Origin: a bacterium
GTDB taxonomy: Bacteria > Pseudomonadota > Gammaproteobacteria > Burkholderiales > Methylophilaceae
Assembly (NCBI GenBank): GCA_027310505.1
Contig: DAIDAS010000139.1
Location: forward strand, 1-12,858
DNA: 12,858 bases
Direction of reading: 5' to 3'
Shown here: piece by piece, positions 1 through 7,156 of the stretch
Layout of the letters: each line of letters begins with the position of its first letter
Position numbering within the stretch: the first letter of the stretch is position 1
The notes under the pieces: model-generated
The model's input: only the letters and a program-made list of their open reading frames with translations
The model's database searches: none
What the model was told of the DNA's origin: nothing
Position numbers and translations under genes: made by a program

Positions 1-1577
1 ATGCCGGTCTGTTCCTCGAATTTTTCCAGCGCGCGGACAATCGCCGCCTCCAGGTCGGCATGATCAAGGCGGGTGCGAAAATGCACCAGCAGTTCGCGCA
101 CGTCGTCGTAGCTTTCCTGAACGCCTTCGCGAATTTGCTCCAGTATCAGCATCGCCCCCGGGATCTCTCCCTGGCTCAAATCGTCGTGCAGCAGTTGCAC
201 CTGAATGTTCAGAAAAGCGAGCGACTGCGCAATGCTATCATGCAGTTCCTGTGCAAGCAGGTTACGTTCCTCGGAAACCGCCATTTCCCGCTCCCGTGCC
301 ACCAGACGCTGGTTTTCGATGGCGATACCCAGGTGCAGGCCAACGGATTCCAACAACCGCACTTCGGCTGGCGGCAAAATGCGCAAGCTATCGAAAAACA
401 GGTTCAGCATGCCCAGAATGCGCTGGCTTGAGCGAATGGGAATGGCGGCCACCGCACGAAACCCGTCCTTGCTGCAAGCCTGCAGCAAGGGGGGCGTTGA
501 TGGCAAGGTGAAGTCGGAACTGACGGCGATGCCGTCGCGCGCCACTTCGCCGCAAACACAGGTGCCCACGGCCAGATAGGCTTCGTCGGCACGAAAGGAT
601 TCTGACACGCCACGTGCGGCGACCAGTTGCAGTTGCTCTCCTTTGGGGTCGGTCAGGCGCACCACGCCGCCGTTAGCGCCAAATAGCGTAACCATCCGAT
701 CCAGAACGCTGCTGCATAATGGCTCCGATGCGGTAGCGGAGTTAAGGAAGGTAGCAATTTCGTACAGGGTGCCCAGTTCCCGGTTCTTGAGTTCGACGCT
801 GCGCGTCTTGCTAGCCACTCGTTGTTCCAGGGTGGCATAGATATTCTGCAGCTTCTCCGCCATCTGGTTGAATCCCTGCGCAAGCTGGCTCAGTTCATCG
901 TTACCGGCCATTGGCAGTCGCGCCCCGAATTCGCCCTTGCCCATGCTCGACAGGCCTTCACTCAGTTTTTGCAAAGGCCGCACCAGCAACAGCGAGAAGA
1001 TGTAATCCAGCAGAATGGTGCCCAGCAGGGCCACGATGACCAGCGCGATCTGAATGGAGCGCAGCATGGTCGTAGCCTCGGCGTTGCTTTTCTCCTCCAT
1101 GCTGACCAGTTCGTTGATGCCGTTGACGAACTCTTCCACGGCTGGCCGGTAGTCTGCCAGCCGCTTCTCCTGATCACTGGCCCGTCTGGCTTCCAGCACC
1201 CCCTGGATTCGGGGTTTCATGCTGTTATGCCATGCGGAACTCAGATGCGCCATCTGGGCTTTGACGGCAGGCTCTTTCGTCAGAAATAGCGGTCGCTGCG
1301 GGTTGCCGTTCTCAAGTTCGATCAGCGTGTTTTCGAATAACGTGATTTCGTGCTCGATATCACGCCGCAGTTCGAAGGAAGGATGGCGCACCTGTTGCGC
1401 CAGCAGGTAGGCAATCCGATAGGAGCGCATGCGCTCACGCCCGGCATCGTTGATCGCGGCCGCAGCCCCTTCCATCTGCCTGGATACGTACAGTGTAGAC
1501 CCGATCGCCACCAGGGCCACAATGAAATAGCACACCAGCAAGCCTGTGATTTTTTCGCGGATGCGTAATTTGAGCAT
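1..1577 (-). CDS. NarX-like sensor histidine kinase, C-terminus cut by window edge
   Basis: Membrane sensor kinase of the NarX/NarQ family (HisKA_3 class), expected to phosphorylate a NarL-type regulator in response to nitrate/nitrite or a related signal. I read 525 codons open to the left edge. In order: membrane segment about 11-32; periplasmic four-helix sensor (PilJ/NarX N-terminal type) with a P-box-like stretch AINDAGRERMRSYR at 41-54; second membrane segment about 172-198; HAMP about 195-250; short coiled coil; GAF about 268-425 with cysteines at 340, 342 and 368; then the H-box AQELHDSIAQSL with phospho-acceptor His446. The HATPase domain should lie beyond base 1. The start is the first ATG after an in-frame TAA (1587-1589); no strong Shine-Dalgarno is seen, only AGGG about 13 bases upstream. 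It is separated by 214 bases from the hydroxylase gene, so probably has its own promoter. Family is secure; the ligand is inferred from the P-box. Confidence 0.92.
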   Translation of the reverse strand, partial: MLKLRIREKITGLLVCYFIVALVAIGSTLYVSRQMEGAAAAINDAGRERMRSYRIAYLLAQQVRHPSFELRRDIEHEITLFENTLIELENGNPQRPLFLTKEPAVKAQMAHLSSAWHNSMKPRIQGVLEARRASDQEKRLADYRPAVEEFVNGINELVSMEEKSNAEATTMLRSIQIALVIVALLGTILLDYIFSLLLVRPLQKLSEGLSSMGKGEFGARLPMAGNDELSQLAQGFNQMAEKLQNIYATLEQRVASKTRSVELKNRELGTLYEIATFLNSATASEPLCSSVLDRMVTLFGANGGVVRLTDPKGEQLQLVAARGVSESFRADEAYLAVGTCVCGEVARDGIAVSSDFTLPSTPPLLQACSKDGFRAVAAIPIRSSQRILGMLNLFFDSLRILPPAEVRLLESVGLHLGIAIENQRLVAREREMAVSEERNLLAQELHDSIAQSLAFLNIQVQLLHDDLSQGEIPGAMLILEQIREGVQESYDDVRELLVHFRTRLDHADLEAAIVRALEKFEEQTG

Positions 1578-1640
1578 GCGGCTATATTAACCCTGACCCG
1601 CGAAGAAATGGTCATATCGTCAACACATCGCCCCGGTCTG

Positions 1641-1663
1641 AGTGGCCGTTCAAAGCGGCCACT
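1641..1663. repeat. Perfect 8-bp inverted repeat upstream of the NarX-like gene
   Basis: Arms AGTGGCCG (1641-1648) and CGGCCACT (1656-1663) are perfectly complementary around a 7-base loop. On the plus strand the 3' arm runs into TTTT, as in an intrinsic terminator for rightward RNA. No rightward gene ends here, though. On the minus strand it would be a stem-loop 64 bases before the sensor start, without a U-tract after it. It may be a terminator, a leader hairpin or an operator; the sequence does not decide. Confidence 0.5.
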
Positions 1664-1770
1664 TTTGCGGAAACCCAGGGTCGGCTTGGGATGACGCCAT
1701 GCACTGTTTGCCAGCCTCACGCCCGGAACAGCATCGCTTCAGTGCGGCGAAAGCATGACTTATTGCCCGA

Positions 1771-1790
1771 AACCCGGAGAATCTCCGGTT
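1771..1790 (-). terminator. Possible weak terminator after the hydroxylase gene
   Basis: An inverted repeat CCGGAGA-A-TCTCCGG (1774-1788) begins 3 bases after the hydroxylase stop codon. Read leftward, the hairpin is followed by GGTTTCGGG, which is only a short T-run. The position at the end of the slt-to-hydroxylase gene train suits a terminator. The steric limit on the tiny loop and the poor U-tract make it weak. Confidence 0.35.
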
Positions 1791-1791
1791 C

Positions 1792-2745
1792 TCAACGAGC
1801 GGAAGCGCCCCAGAAACGCTTCAGGGTATGCCACTGCATGGCGATGAGGCCGCGATCGTTATCCGCATCCACCACGGGGTCATTGACCCCGGTCGGCCGT
1901 ACTGGCTCGCCATACAAAGCGGTTCCGAAAAGAATGTCCCAGACCGAGAAAACCTGCCCGAAATTGCAGTTATGCAGCCCGGGCCGTTCGGGGTCGACCA
2001 CCATGTGGTGATGGCGGTGGAACCTCGGGTCGACGAAAATCCTTTCGAAAAACCGGCCAAAACCGATACGCACGTTGGTGTGCGAGAAGTTCTGGATCAG
2101 TTCGCTGACTAACGTCAACCACGCGAATTCCTCGATATCGACCCCCATGACCAGACCGACCGTGGCGAGAATAAAGGATTGGATCATGCCATCCAGATAA
2201 CTGCCGCGGTCGTTCGTCCAGCAGCTCATCTGGCGCTGGCTGTGGTGCATGCTGTGCAGCGCCCACCACCAGGGAATGATGTGTTCCGCGCGGTGCATCC
2301 AGTAATAAACGAAGTCGTAGACGACGTAATAAACGGCAAGCAGCAGCATCGGGTGATGATCAAACCACGGCACCCAGTGCTTCACATTGAATGTAGACTC
2401 CGCACTGGCGCCTGCTGTATCGCCACCCAGCAGATGACTGAACGGGGAAAGCACCAGGTAGCTGAACAAGGGGAACAAACCCAGCAACATCAGGAGCGTA
2501 TAGAGTCGGTCGATCCTGGTCAGGCGGCGATCAGTCCAGCGTTCGGCCGGCACCAGGCTCTCAAGCGGGCGAAAGACGAGGCTGATAATGCCGATCTGCA
2601 GTACAGCGATCATCACGGCTTCGGCGACCCCTTTCGGATCGCCAAATGCATTCTGCGCATGCAGCAAGGATAGCGTCGGTACGATCACATGGGCGCTCAG
2701 CCAGTCGGCCAGGTGGAACCACAGTTGTATCACGTCAGGCATCAT
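1792..2745 (-). CDS. Fatty acid hydroxylase / sterol desaturase family membrane enzyme
   Basis: 317-residue integral membrane protein of the fatty acid hydroxylase superfamily, non-haem di-iron enzymes that hydroxylate or desaturate lipid chains using O2. The histidine clusters that bind the two irons are present: HRAEH at 151-155, HSMHH at 164-168, a His at 222 in SHTN, and HRHHH at 243-247, plus His258. Several hydrophobic segments (about 42-60, 82-102, 131-150, 186-205) place it in the inner membrane. Its ATG overlaps the cca stop as ATGA, so translation is probably coupled to cca; a second ATG directly follows and could also serve. It is the last gene of the leftward train. The substrate cannot be told from sequence: hopanoid, sterol-like, carotenoid, ornithine lipid or lipid A acyl chains are all possible for this superfamily. 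Confidence 0.9.
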   Translation of the reverse strand: MMPDVIQLWFHLADWLSAHVIVPTLSLLHAQNAFGDPKGVAEAVMIAVLQIGIISLVFRPLESLVPAERWTDRRLTRIDRLYTLLMLLGLFPLFSYLVLSPFSHLLGGDTAGASAESTFNVKHWVPWFDHHPMLLLAVYYVVYDFVYYWMHRAEHIIPWWWALHSMHHSQRQMSCWTNDRGSYLDGMIQSFILATVGLVMGVDIEEFAWLTLVSELIQNFSHTNVRIGFGRFFERIFVDPRFHRHHHMVVDPERPGLHNCNFGQVFSVWDILFGTALYGEPVRPTGVNDPVVDADNDRGLIAMQWHTLKRFWGASAR

Positions 2746-3974
2746 AAGGTCTTCTTCTCAAACGGAGAGATCGAAATATTAATCGCTTCAAGGCGCGCTT
2801 GATAAATAGCTTCCCGGATTTTTTCAGGCGCGGTGTATTGGCGCGCGACGGCACCTGCATCCACTCCGGACGCGGCTTGCAGCACCATCCGCAGGTAGTT
2901 GGCCTGGGGGTAGGGTTTGTTTTCAAACCCGGTGCGACCGCGTGAATCGCACTCGCAGGCCAGCAGGAACAGTTCGAAACGCTGCGGCTGGCGCAGGGCG
3001 TCGGTATCGTGCAGCAGGTCAAGCAGGGTGTCGGTGCGCATTTCCAGCGCACGGTGCATTTTACCGTGGAAACGTGCGGAGATGACCGCCAAGTCACGGC
3101 AATCGTTTGGCACGCGCAGGCGCTGGCACAGATCCTTCACCAGTCCGACGCCGCGTTCCTCATGGCCGATATGGCGCGGCAGCAAGTGCGCAGGCGTGGT
3201 GCCCTTGCCCAGATCGTGCATCAGCGCGGCAAAACGCACAGACAAGGCGTATCCTTGCCTTGCCGCGTAATCGACCACCAGCATGACATGCACGCCGGTG
3301 TCGATTTCCGGGTGGTGGATTTCAGGTTGCGGCACCCCCCACAAGCGATCCAGCTCGGGCAGGATTTTGCCGAGTGCGCCGCTTTGCCGCAGCACCTCGA
3401 ACATGCGCGAGGGTTGCGCCTCCATCAGCCCCTTGGCCAACTCCTGCCAGACGCGCTCTGGCACCAGCGCGTCCACTTCGCCGTTTTGCACCATCTCGCG
3501 CATCAGCGCCAGCGTTTCGGGAGCAACGGTAAACTGTGTAAAGCGGGCTGCGAAACGGGCCAGCCGCAGGATGCGCACGGGATCTTCGACGAACGCCGGA
3601 CTGACGTGGCGCAGCACGCCCGATTTCAGGTCGGCCACACCGCCGTAGGGATCGATCAATGCGCCATGCTGATCCTGCGCAATAGCGTTGATGGTGAGGT
3701 CGCGCCGGGCTAGATCCTGCTCCAGCGTAACTTCTGGCGCAGCGTAGACCTGGAATCCCTTGTAGCCTTTCGCCGTTTTGCGTTCAGTGCGGGCAAGTGC
3801 GTATTCGTCACGAGTGTGCGGATGCAGGAAGACGGGAAAATCCTTGCCGACCGGGCGATAGCCCAGCGACGCCATTTGTTCGGGGGTGGCTCCTACCACG
3901 ACATAGTCGCGATCCTGCACTGCCAGGCCCAGGAGTTCGTCGCGAACCGCGCCGCCAACGCAGTATATTTCCAC
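2742..3974 (-). CDS. cca: Multifunctional CCA tRNA nucleotidyltransferase with HD domain
   Basis: Adds and repairs the 3'-CCA end of tRNAs in the cytoplasm from CTP and ATP, without a nucleic acid template. The 410-residue product matches the length and order of E. coli Cca (412). It has the nucleotide-binding GGAVRD (7-12), the metal-binding DRD (21-23), the motif RRDLTINA (90-97) that follows the catalytic core, and the EDPVRILR / RFAARF helix (130-145). A C-terminal HD phosphohydrolase domain starts near HPEIDTG (221-227) with His253-Asp254 in MHDLGKG, the part that gives the enzyme phosphatase/phosphodiesterase activity in related proteins. The start is GTG, 3 bases after the stop of the SDR gene upstream; the alignable N-terminus begins right there. 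A GGGAAG ribosome site (3982-3987) lies partly in a palindromic hairpin. It overlaps the next gene by 4 bases. Confidence 0.97.
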   Translation of the reverse strand: MEIYCVGGAVRDELLGLAVQDRDYVVVGATPEQMASLGYRPVGKDFPVFLHPHTRDEYALARTERKTAKGYKGFQVYAAPEVTLEQDLARRDLTINAIAQDQHGALIDPYGGVADLKSGVLRHVSPAFVEDPVRILRLARFAARFTQFTVAPETLALMREMVQNGEVDALVPERVWQELAKGLMEAQPSRMFEVLRQSGALGKILPELDRLWGVPQPEIHHPEIDTGVHVMLVVDYAARQGYALSVRFAALMHDLGKGTTPAHLLPRHIGHEERGVGLVKDLCQRLRVPNDCRDLAVISARFHGKMHRALEMRTDTLLDLLHDTDALRQPQRFELFLLACECDSRGRTGFENKPYPQANYLRMVLQAASGVDAGAVARQYTAPEKIREAIYQARLEAINISISPFEKKTL

Positions 3975-3977
3975 CGG

Positions 3978-4940
3978 CTATCTTCCCGCAGTACTGCGGA
4001 AACGCATATAGGTCTGACGCATCGTGTCTGCGGCCAGATAGGTTGGAACCACGGCTTCCATCGGTGTCGGACGGATACCGAACACGGGCGGGAAAGCACA
4101 GTCGCACACGCTATCCACCTGCATCGAATAATAGTTATCGCGCGTCATCAGCTTGATCGGCAGCCATTCCATCGCCCACGCCTGAAGATAGGAAAGGCGG
4201 TCGTTGAGGCCGATGATGCTGCGCTTCAGGCCTAGCGTATCGATCACGTACCGCACCAACTCGCGGAGCGTATACACCGTCGGGCCGCACAGCGGGTAAG
4301 CCTGGCCGACCGTCTCGACCCGATCAAGGCTGGCGACAAAGGCCTGCGCCACGTCTTCCACGAATACCGGTTGAAAGCGGGCTTGCGGCTTGGCGAGCAT
4401 GAGGACTGGCATCAGCCGCGCAAGTGCGGCGAACAGGTTGAAGAAACTGTCGCCACGCCCGAAAATCACCGAGGGGCGGAACATGGTGACCTGGAGCGCG
4501 TCTTTTGCGCCATCTTGGGCGACCTCCCTCAACGCAGCCTCACCCGCTGCCTTGGAGCGCAGATAGGCGCTGGGCGCATCGGGCGCCGCTTGCAGGGCGC
4601 TCATGTGCAGCAGGCGCGGTACGCCTTGTGCCCGGCAGGCCTGTGCGACGCGACGCGGCAGTTCCGCGTGGATTCTGTCGAAAGTGTTGCGGCCGGATTC
4701 GTGCAGGATGCCGATCAGGTTGATCACCACATCGCTGCCTCGGATCGCCCGGTTGAACGCCGACTCGAAGAACACATCGCACTCTTCGACCAGCACGTTC
4801 GGCAGCATGGTCAAATGCTTGGCATCTTCGCGCCGCCGCGTGAGCACTTTGACCTCATACCCATGCGCGCAGAGCTGATGCACAATATGACGGCCAACGA
4901 ACCCGGACCCACCCAGCACCACGATTTTTTTCGCTTTCAA
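3978..4940 (-). CDS. NDUFA9-like NAD(P)-binding SDR (atypical epimerase/dehydratase family)
   Basis: 320-residue protein of the extended/atypical short-chain dehydrogenase family, close to the bacterial group annotated as complex I NDUFA9-like. A Rossmann fold starts at residue 6 with GGSGFVG (10-16) for NAD(P) binding, followed by basic residues in TRRRE (34-38) that suggest a preference for NADP. It keeps the SDR pair Tyr126-x3-Lys130 in AYLRSK with Ser114 before it, so catalysis is possible. No signal peptide is seen; cytoplasmic or peripherally membrane-bound. The reading frame has no ATG before the first strand: upstream in frame is only a TGA, so TTG at 4940 is taken as start, 12 bases after the slt stop, with GGGA about 8 bases ahead. 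No nuo genes are in the window, so a link to complex I is by family name only. The bacterial role is not established. Confidence 0.88.
   Translation of the reverse strand: MKAKKIVVLGGSGFVGRHIVHQLCAHGYEVKVLTRRREDAKHLTMLPNVLVEECDVFFESAFNRAIRGSDVVINLIGILHESGRNTFDRIHAELPRRVAQACRAQGVPRLLHMSALQAAPDAPSAYLRSKAAGEAALREVAQDGAKDALQVTMFRPSVIFGRGDSFFNLFAALARLMPVLMLAKPQARFQPVFVEDVAQAFVASLDRVETVGQAYPLCGPTVYTLRELVRYVIDTLGLKRSIIGLNDRLSYLQAWAMEWLPIKLMTRDNYYSMQVDSVCDCAFPPVFGIRPTPMEAVVPTYLAADTMRQTYMRFRSTAGR
3982..3999 (-). promoter_or_regulatory. Palindromic hairpin overlapping the cca ribosome binding site
   Basis: A perfect 14-base palindrome CCGCAGTACTGCGG (3986-3999) sits in the last codons of the SDR gene. 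In mRNA it can fold as a 5-bp stem with GUAC loop. Its 3' arm runs into GGGAAG (3982-3987), the only Shine-Dalgarno candidate, 7 bases before the cca GTG. Ribosomes finishing the SDR gene at the TAG (3978-3980) would melt it, which would couple cca translation to the upstream gene. The regulatory role is inference. Confidence 0.4.
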
Positions 4941-4952
4941 GATTTCATCCCG

Positions 4953-6890
4953 TCACTGTTCTGAATCTTCCACCGTCGCCACGCCACCGCCACCCGCAAT
5001 CAACCCCAGGCGCTGCTTGAGCGTTTGAATCTTGGCGCCGACGCGATGCGAATAGTAATGGGCATTGCTCATCACTTTCTGCACGTAATTGCGCGTTTCG
5101 CTGAACGGGATGGTCTCGGCATAGATCGCACCCTCCATGGGCTGCGCATCGGTCCAGCGCCTGGCCCGTCCCGGGCCGGCGTTATAGGCGGCTGTCGCCA
5201 TCACCGGCTGGCCACCCATCTGATCCAGCGTGTAGCGCAGGTAATGGGTGCCGAACTGAATATTGGTATCGAGTTCATTGATCATGTTGTGGCTGTAGCT
5301 CGTGATGCCGATACGCTTGGCGATCCACTTTGCCGTGGCCGGCATGACCTGCATCAACCCGGAGGCTCCCACCCCGGATTTGGCGTAGCTGACGAAACGG
5401 CTTTCCTGCCGGATCAACCCATAGACCCATGCCTCGTCCAACCCGTTTTCACGCGCGTAATTCTGCATTTTTTCGCGGTAGGGCGTGGGGAATCGCAGCG
5501 CGAAATCGTGGGTCAGCCTGGTCTTGTCGGCGGTATTGATGGCAACGTCGTACCATTCCTCGCGAAAGGCGACTTCAGCGGCTGAAATCAGTTGCCGGTC
5601 ATCCATGTCGCGCATGGCCCAGGCCCATTCGTTGCGGCCTTCCCAGCGCATTTCCAGACGATGCAGTTCCAGCGCGCGCTGGATGCCGGGCAATTGGCGC
5701 ATGGCACGCACATCTTCTTCGCTGGCCTTGTATGAGCTCGGCGGCTCACTGATCACGTCGCCCAGTTCCTCTTCAGCCAGTACGCCGTAGAAACTGCGGT
5801 CCCGCGAGAGCGGCAACAGCGTCGCGTTGGCCGCCACGGTCTGGCCCTTCTCCTTCAGTGCCCGGCCTTTCCAATATCGCCATGCGGGCTCATCCTGCAT
5901 CGATTGCGGCATGGCCGCGACCACGGCGAGCAATGCGTCCCAGTTCCCCACACGCAGGCAGGCACGCGCTTTCCAGGCCTGCTGTTCCTGGCTGAGCGGG
6001 GTGTCAGCCGCATTGGCATACCATTCCAGTGCCACCGGGTCGTGGCGTTTGGCCGCATGCATGGCCATGCGCCCCCACAGGTAGTGCTGGTCTTCCTGGC
6101 TGTAGCTGCCCTTCATCGCCTTCCATGAGTCCTGCACCAGGTCGGGGAGGCTGCGAGATACGCGCTCCAATGCATACAGGTTGAGTTCGCGCCCGAAACG
6201 GGTTTTGGTGCTGACGGTTTTCTTCTCCAGCGCCCGCTGGGGGTTTTCATACACTTTGTCGAGTTGCTTCAGGTTTGCGGCATCGATTTGCGGCAGACGC
6301 TGCAAGACCGACTTGGCCACCGACACCTTGCCCTGTTCCATCGCCAGCCGGAAACGCGCCCACAAATCTTCCGGCGTCAGCGTACCGGCCTTGACCATAC
6401 GATCAAACAAGGCATCGCAATTGGCGGGCTGCTCAGTCGGCGTCATCCATAGCGGCCGCCCCTGCTCCAAAGCGGAATCATCGCCCTGAACAAGGCGTCC
6501 GTAAAGGGTATAGCAGGCCACGGCAGGATCCTCGGTGGAACTGTGCGGCAATTCGTCGAAAAAAGTGGCCCAGTCTTCACGTTTGCCCAGTTTTTTCAGC
6601 CACTCGACCCGTACACGTTCGGAAAACGGCAGATCGGCGTAGCGGGCAAGAAAATCGCGCACGTCAGCCGTATCGGCCTGCTCCAGGCGTAGCAGCATGC
6701 GCCAGTATTCAACGTAGGGGGCAAGAGGGTAATTCTCAGTCTGCAGTTGGCTGGAATAAACGGCCAGAGAGCGTTCATCGCGCGCCTTGTAGGCATCGCG
6801 CGCAGCGATAAAGGAATCCTGCAGCGTGTCAGCCCAACCCGGGCGACAGACCAGAAGGGATATCCCGACAAATAACCATGAGAGCCGCAT
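4953..6890 (-). CDS. slt: Soluble lytic murein transglycosylase (Slt70-like)
   Basis: Periplasmic exolytic enzyme that cleaves the MurNAc-GlcNAc bond of peptidoglycan to give 1,6-anhydroMurNAc ends, acting in wall turnover. From the ATG at 6890 the product is 645 residues, the size of E. coli Slt precursor. It begins with a signal peptide (MRLSWLFVGISLLV then a likely cut after GWA), followed by a long helical, repeat-like N-terminal ring region (about 25-470). The C-terminal goose-lysozyme-like SLT domain follows, with catalytic Glu496 in IRQESRF, the GLMQVMPATA segment and AAYNAGPGR. The frame also allows a GTG start at 6932 (659 residues), but that would put 14 odd residues before the signal peptide, and a likely -10 element covers that GTG. 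No clear Shine-Dalgarno precedes either start. The SDR gene begins 12 bases downstream. Confidence 0.95.
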   Translation of the reverse strand: MRLSWLFVGISLLVCRPGWADTLQDSFIAARDAYKARDERSLAVYSSQLQTENYPLAPYVEYWRMLLRLEQADTADVRDFLARYADLPFSERVRVEWLKKLGKREDWATFFDELPHSSTEDPAVACYTLYGRLVQGDDSALEQGRPLWMTPTEQPANCDALFDRMVKAGTLTPEDLWARFRLAMEQGKVSVAKSVLQRLPQIDAANLKQLDKVYENPQRALEKKTVSTKTRFGRELNLYALERVSRSLPDLVQDSWKAMKGSYSQEDQHYLWGRMAMHAAKRHDPVALEWYANAADTPLSQEQQAWKARACLRVGNWDALLAVVAAMPQSMQDEPAWRYWKGRALKEKGQTVAANATLLPLSRDRSFYGVLAEEELGDVISEPPSSYKASEEDVRAMRQLPGIQRALELHRLEMRWEGRNEWAWAMRDMDDRQLISAAEVAFREEWYDVAINTADKTRLTHDFALRFPTPYREKMQNYARENGLDEAWVYGLIRQESRFVSYAKSGVGASGLMQVMPATAKWIAKRIGITSYSHNMINELDTNIQFGTHYLRYTLDQMGGQPVMATAAYNAGPGRARRWTDAQPMEGAIYAETIPFSETRNYVQKVMSNAHYYSHRVGAKIQTLKQRLGLIAGGGGVATVEDSEQ

Positions 6891-6916
6891 GACACCAATC
6901 AGACACAACGAACGAC

Positions 6917-6930
6917 TTGTTAAGGATAGC
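6917..6930 (-). promoter_or_regulatory. Possible extended -10 promoter for slt
   Basis: On the minus strand TGC-TATCCT has the -10 hexamer at 6923-6928 directly after a TG-n extension. Transcription would begin near 6917, leaving about 27 bases of leader to the ATG at 6890. The -35 position (about 6946-6951) is a poor match, TGCGGC. A start here would separate slt and the genes below it from lpxC, but readthrough from lpxC is equally possible. Confidence 0.3.
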
Positions 6931-6956
6931 ACAACCCGAGACAGCGCCGCAGACTG

Positions 6957-7139
6957 CTAGAATAGGATGATCCTGCCCATCGCAATGACCGCCCCGACCA
7001 CCAGCAGCAACATGCCGGAAAACTTGAACAACTGCCAGGAAAAACGGAGATAGCGCTTGTCCCGTGTCAGCAGATAGACCGCGAAGGAAACCGCGACGGC
7101 AATGCCGCCCAGAATCAGCAGGAAGCGAAGCACCAGCAT
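6957..7139 (-). CDS. Small two-helix membrane protein, function unknown
   Basis: A 60-residue protein that I do not recognise by name. Two hydrophobic helices (about 4-24 and 40-58) flank a short basic, aromatic loop RDKRYLRFSWQLFK (26-39). By the positive-inside rule this suggests a helical hairpin with its loop in the cytoplasm and both ends toward the periplasm. It is a credible gene: ATG start, a GAGG ribosome site (7145-7148) 5 bases ahead, a start 17 bases after the lpxC stop, and amino-acid composition that makes sense as membrane protein rather than a shadow frame. It lies between lpxC and slt, two envelope genes, which hints at an envelope role but proves none. Alternative: a non-functional relic. 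Confidence 0.75.
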   Translation of the reverse strand: MLVLRFLLILGGIAVAVSFAVYLLTRDKRYLRFSWQLFKFSGMLLLVVGAVIAMGRIILF

Positions 7140-7156
7140 CCAGGCCTCGCGAAAAT

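Noticed and set aside
1618..1623. TTGACG as a -35 box for the sensor gene
   Set aside because: No acceptable -10 hexamer is found at 16-19 bases; the AT-rich TTAATATAG is about 28 bases away.
1322..1720. 132-residue frame on the minus strand starting in the intergenic gap and entering the sensor gene
   Set aside because: Most of it lies in another frame of the secure NarX-like gene; no motif, no good ribosome site, low-complexity Arg/Ser/Cys composition.
4936..4947. Tiny upstream frame ATG AAA TCT TGA before the SDR gene, whose stop overlaps the TTG start
   Set aside because: Three codons with no properly spaced ribosome site; likely chance within a 12-base spacer.
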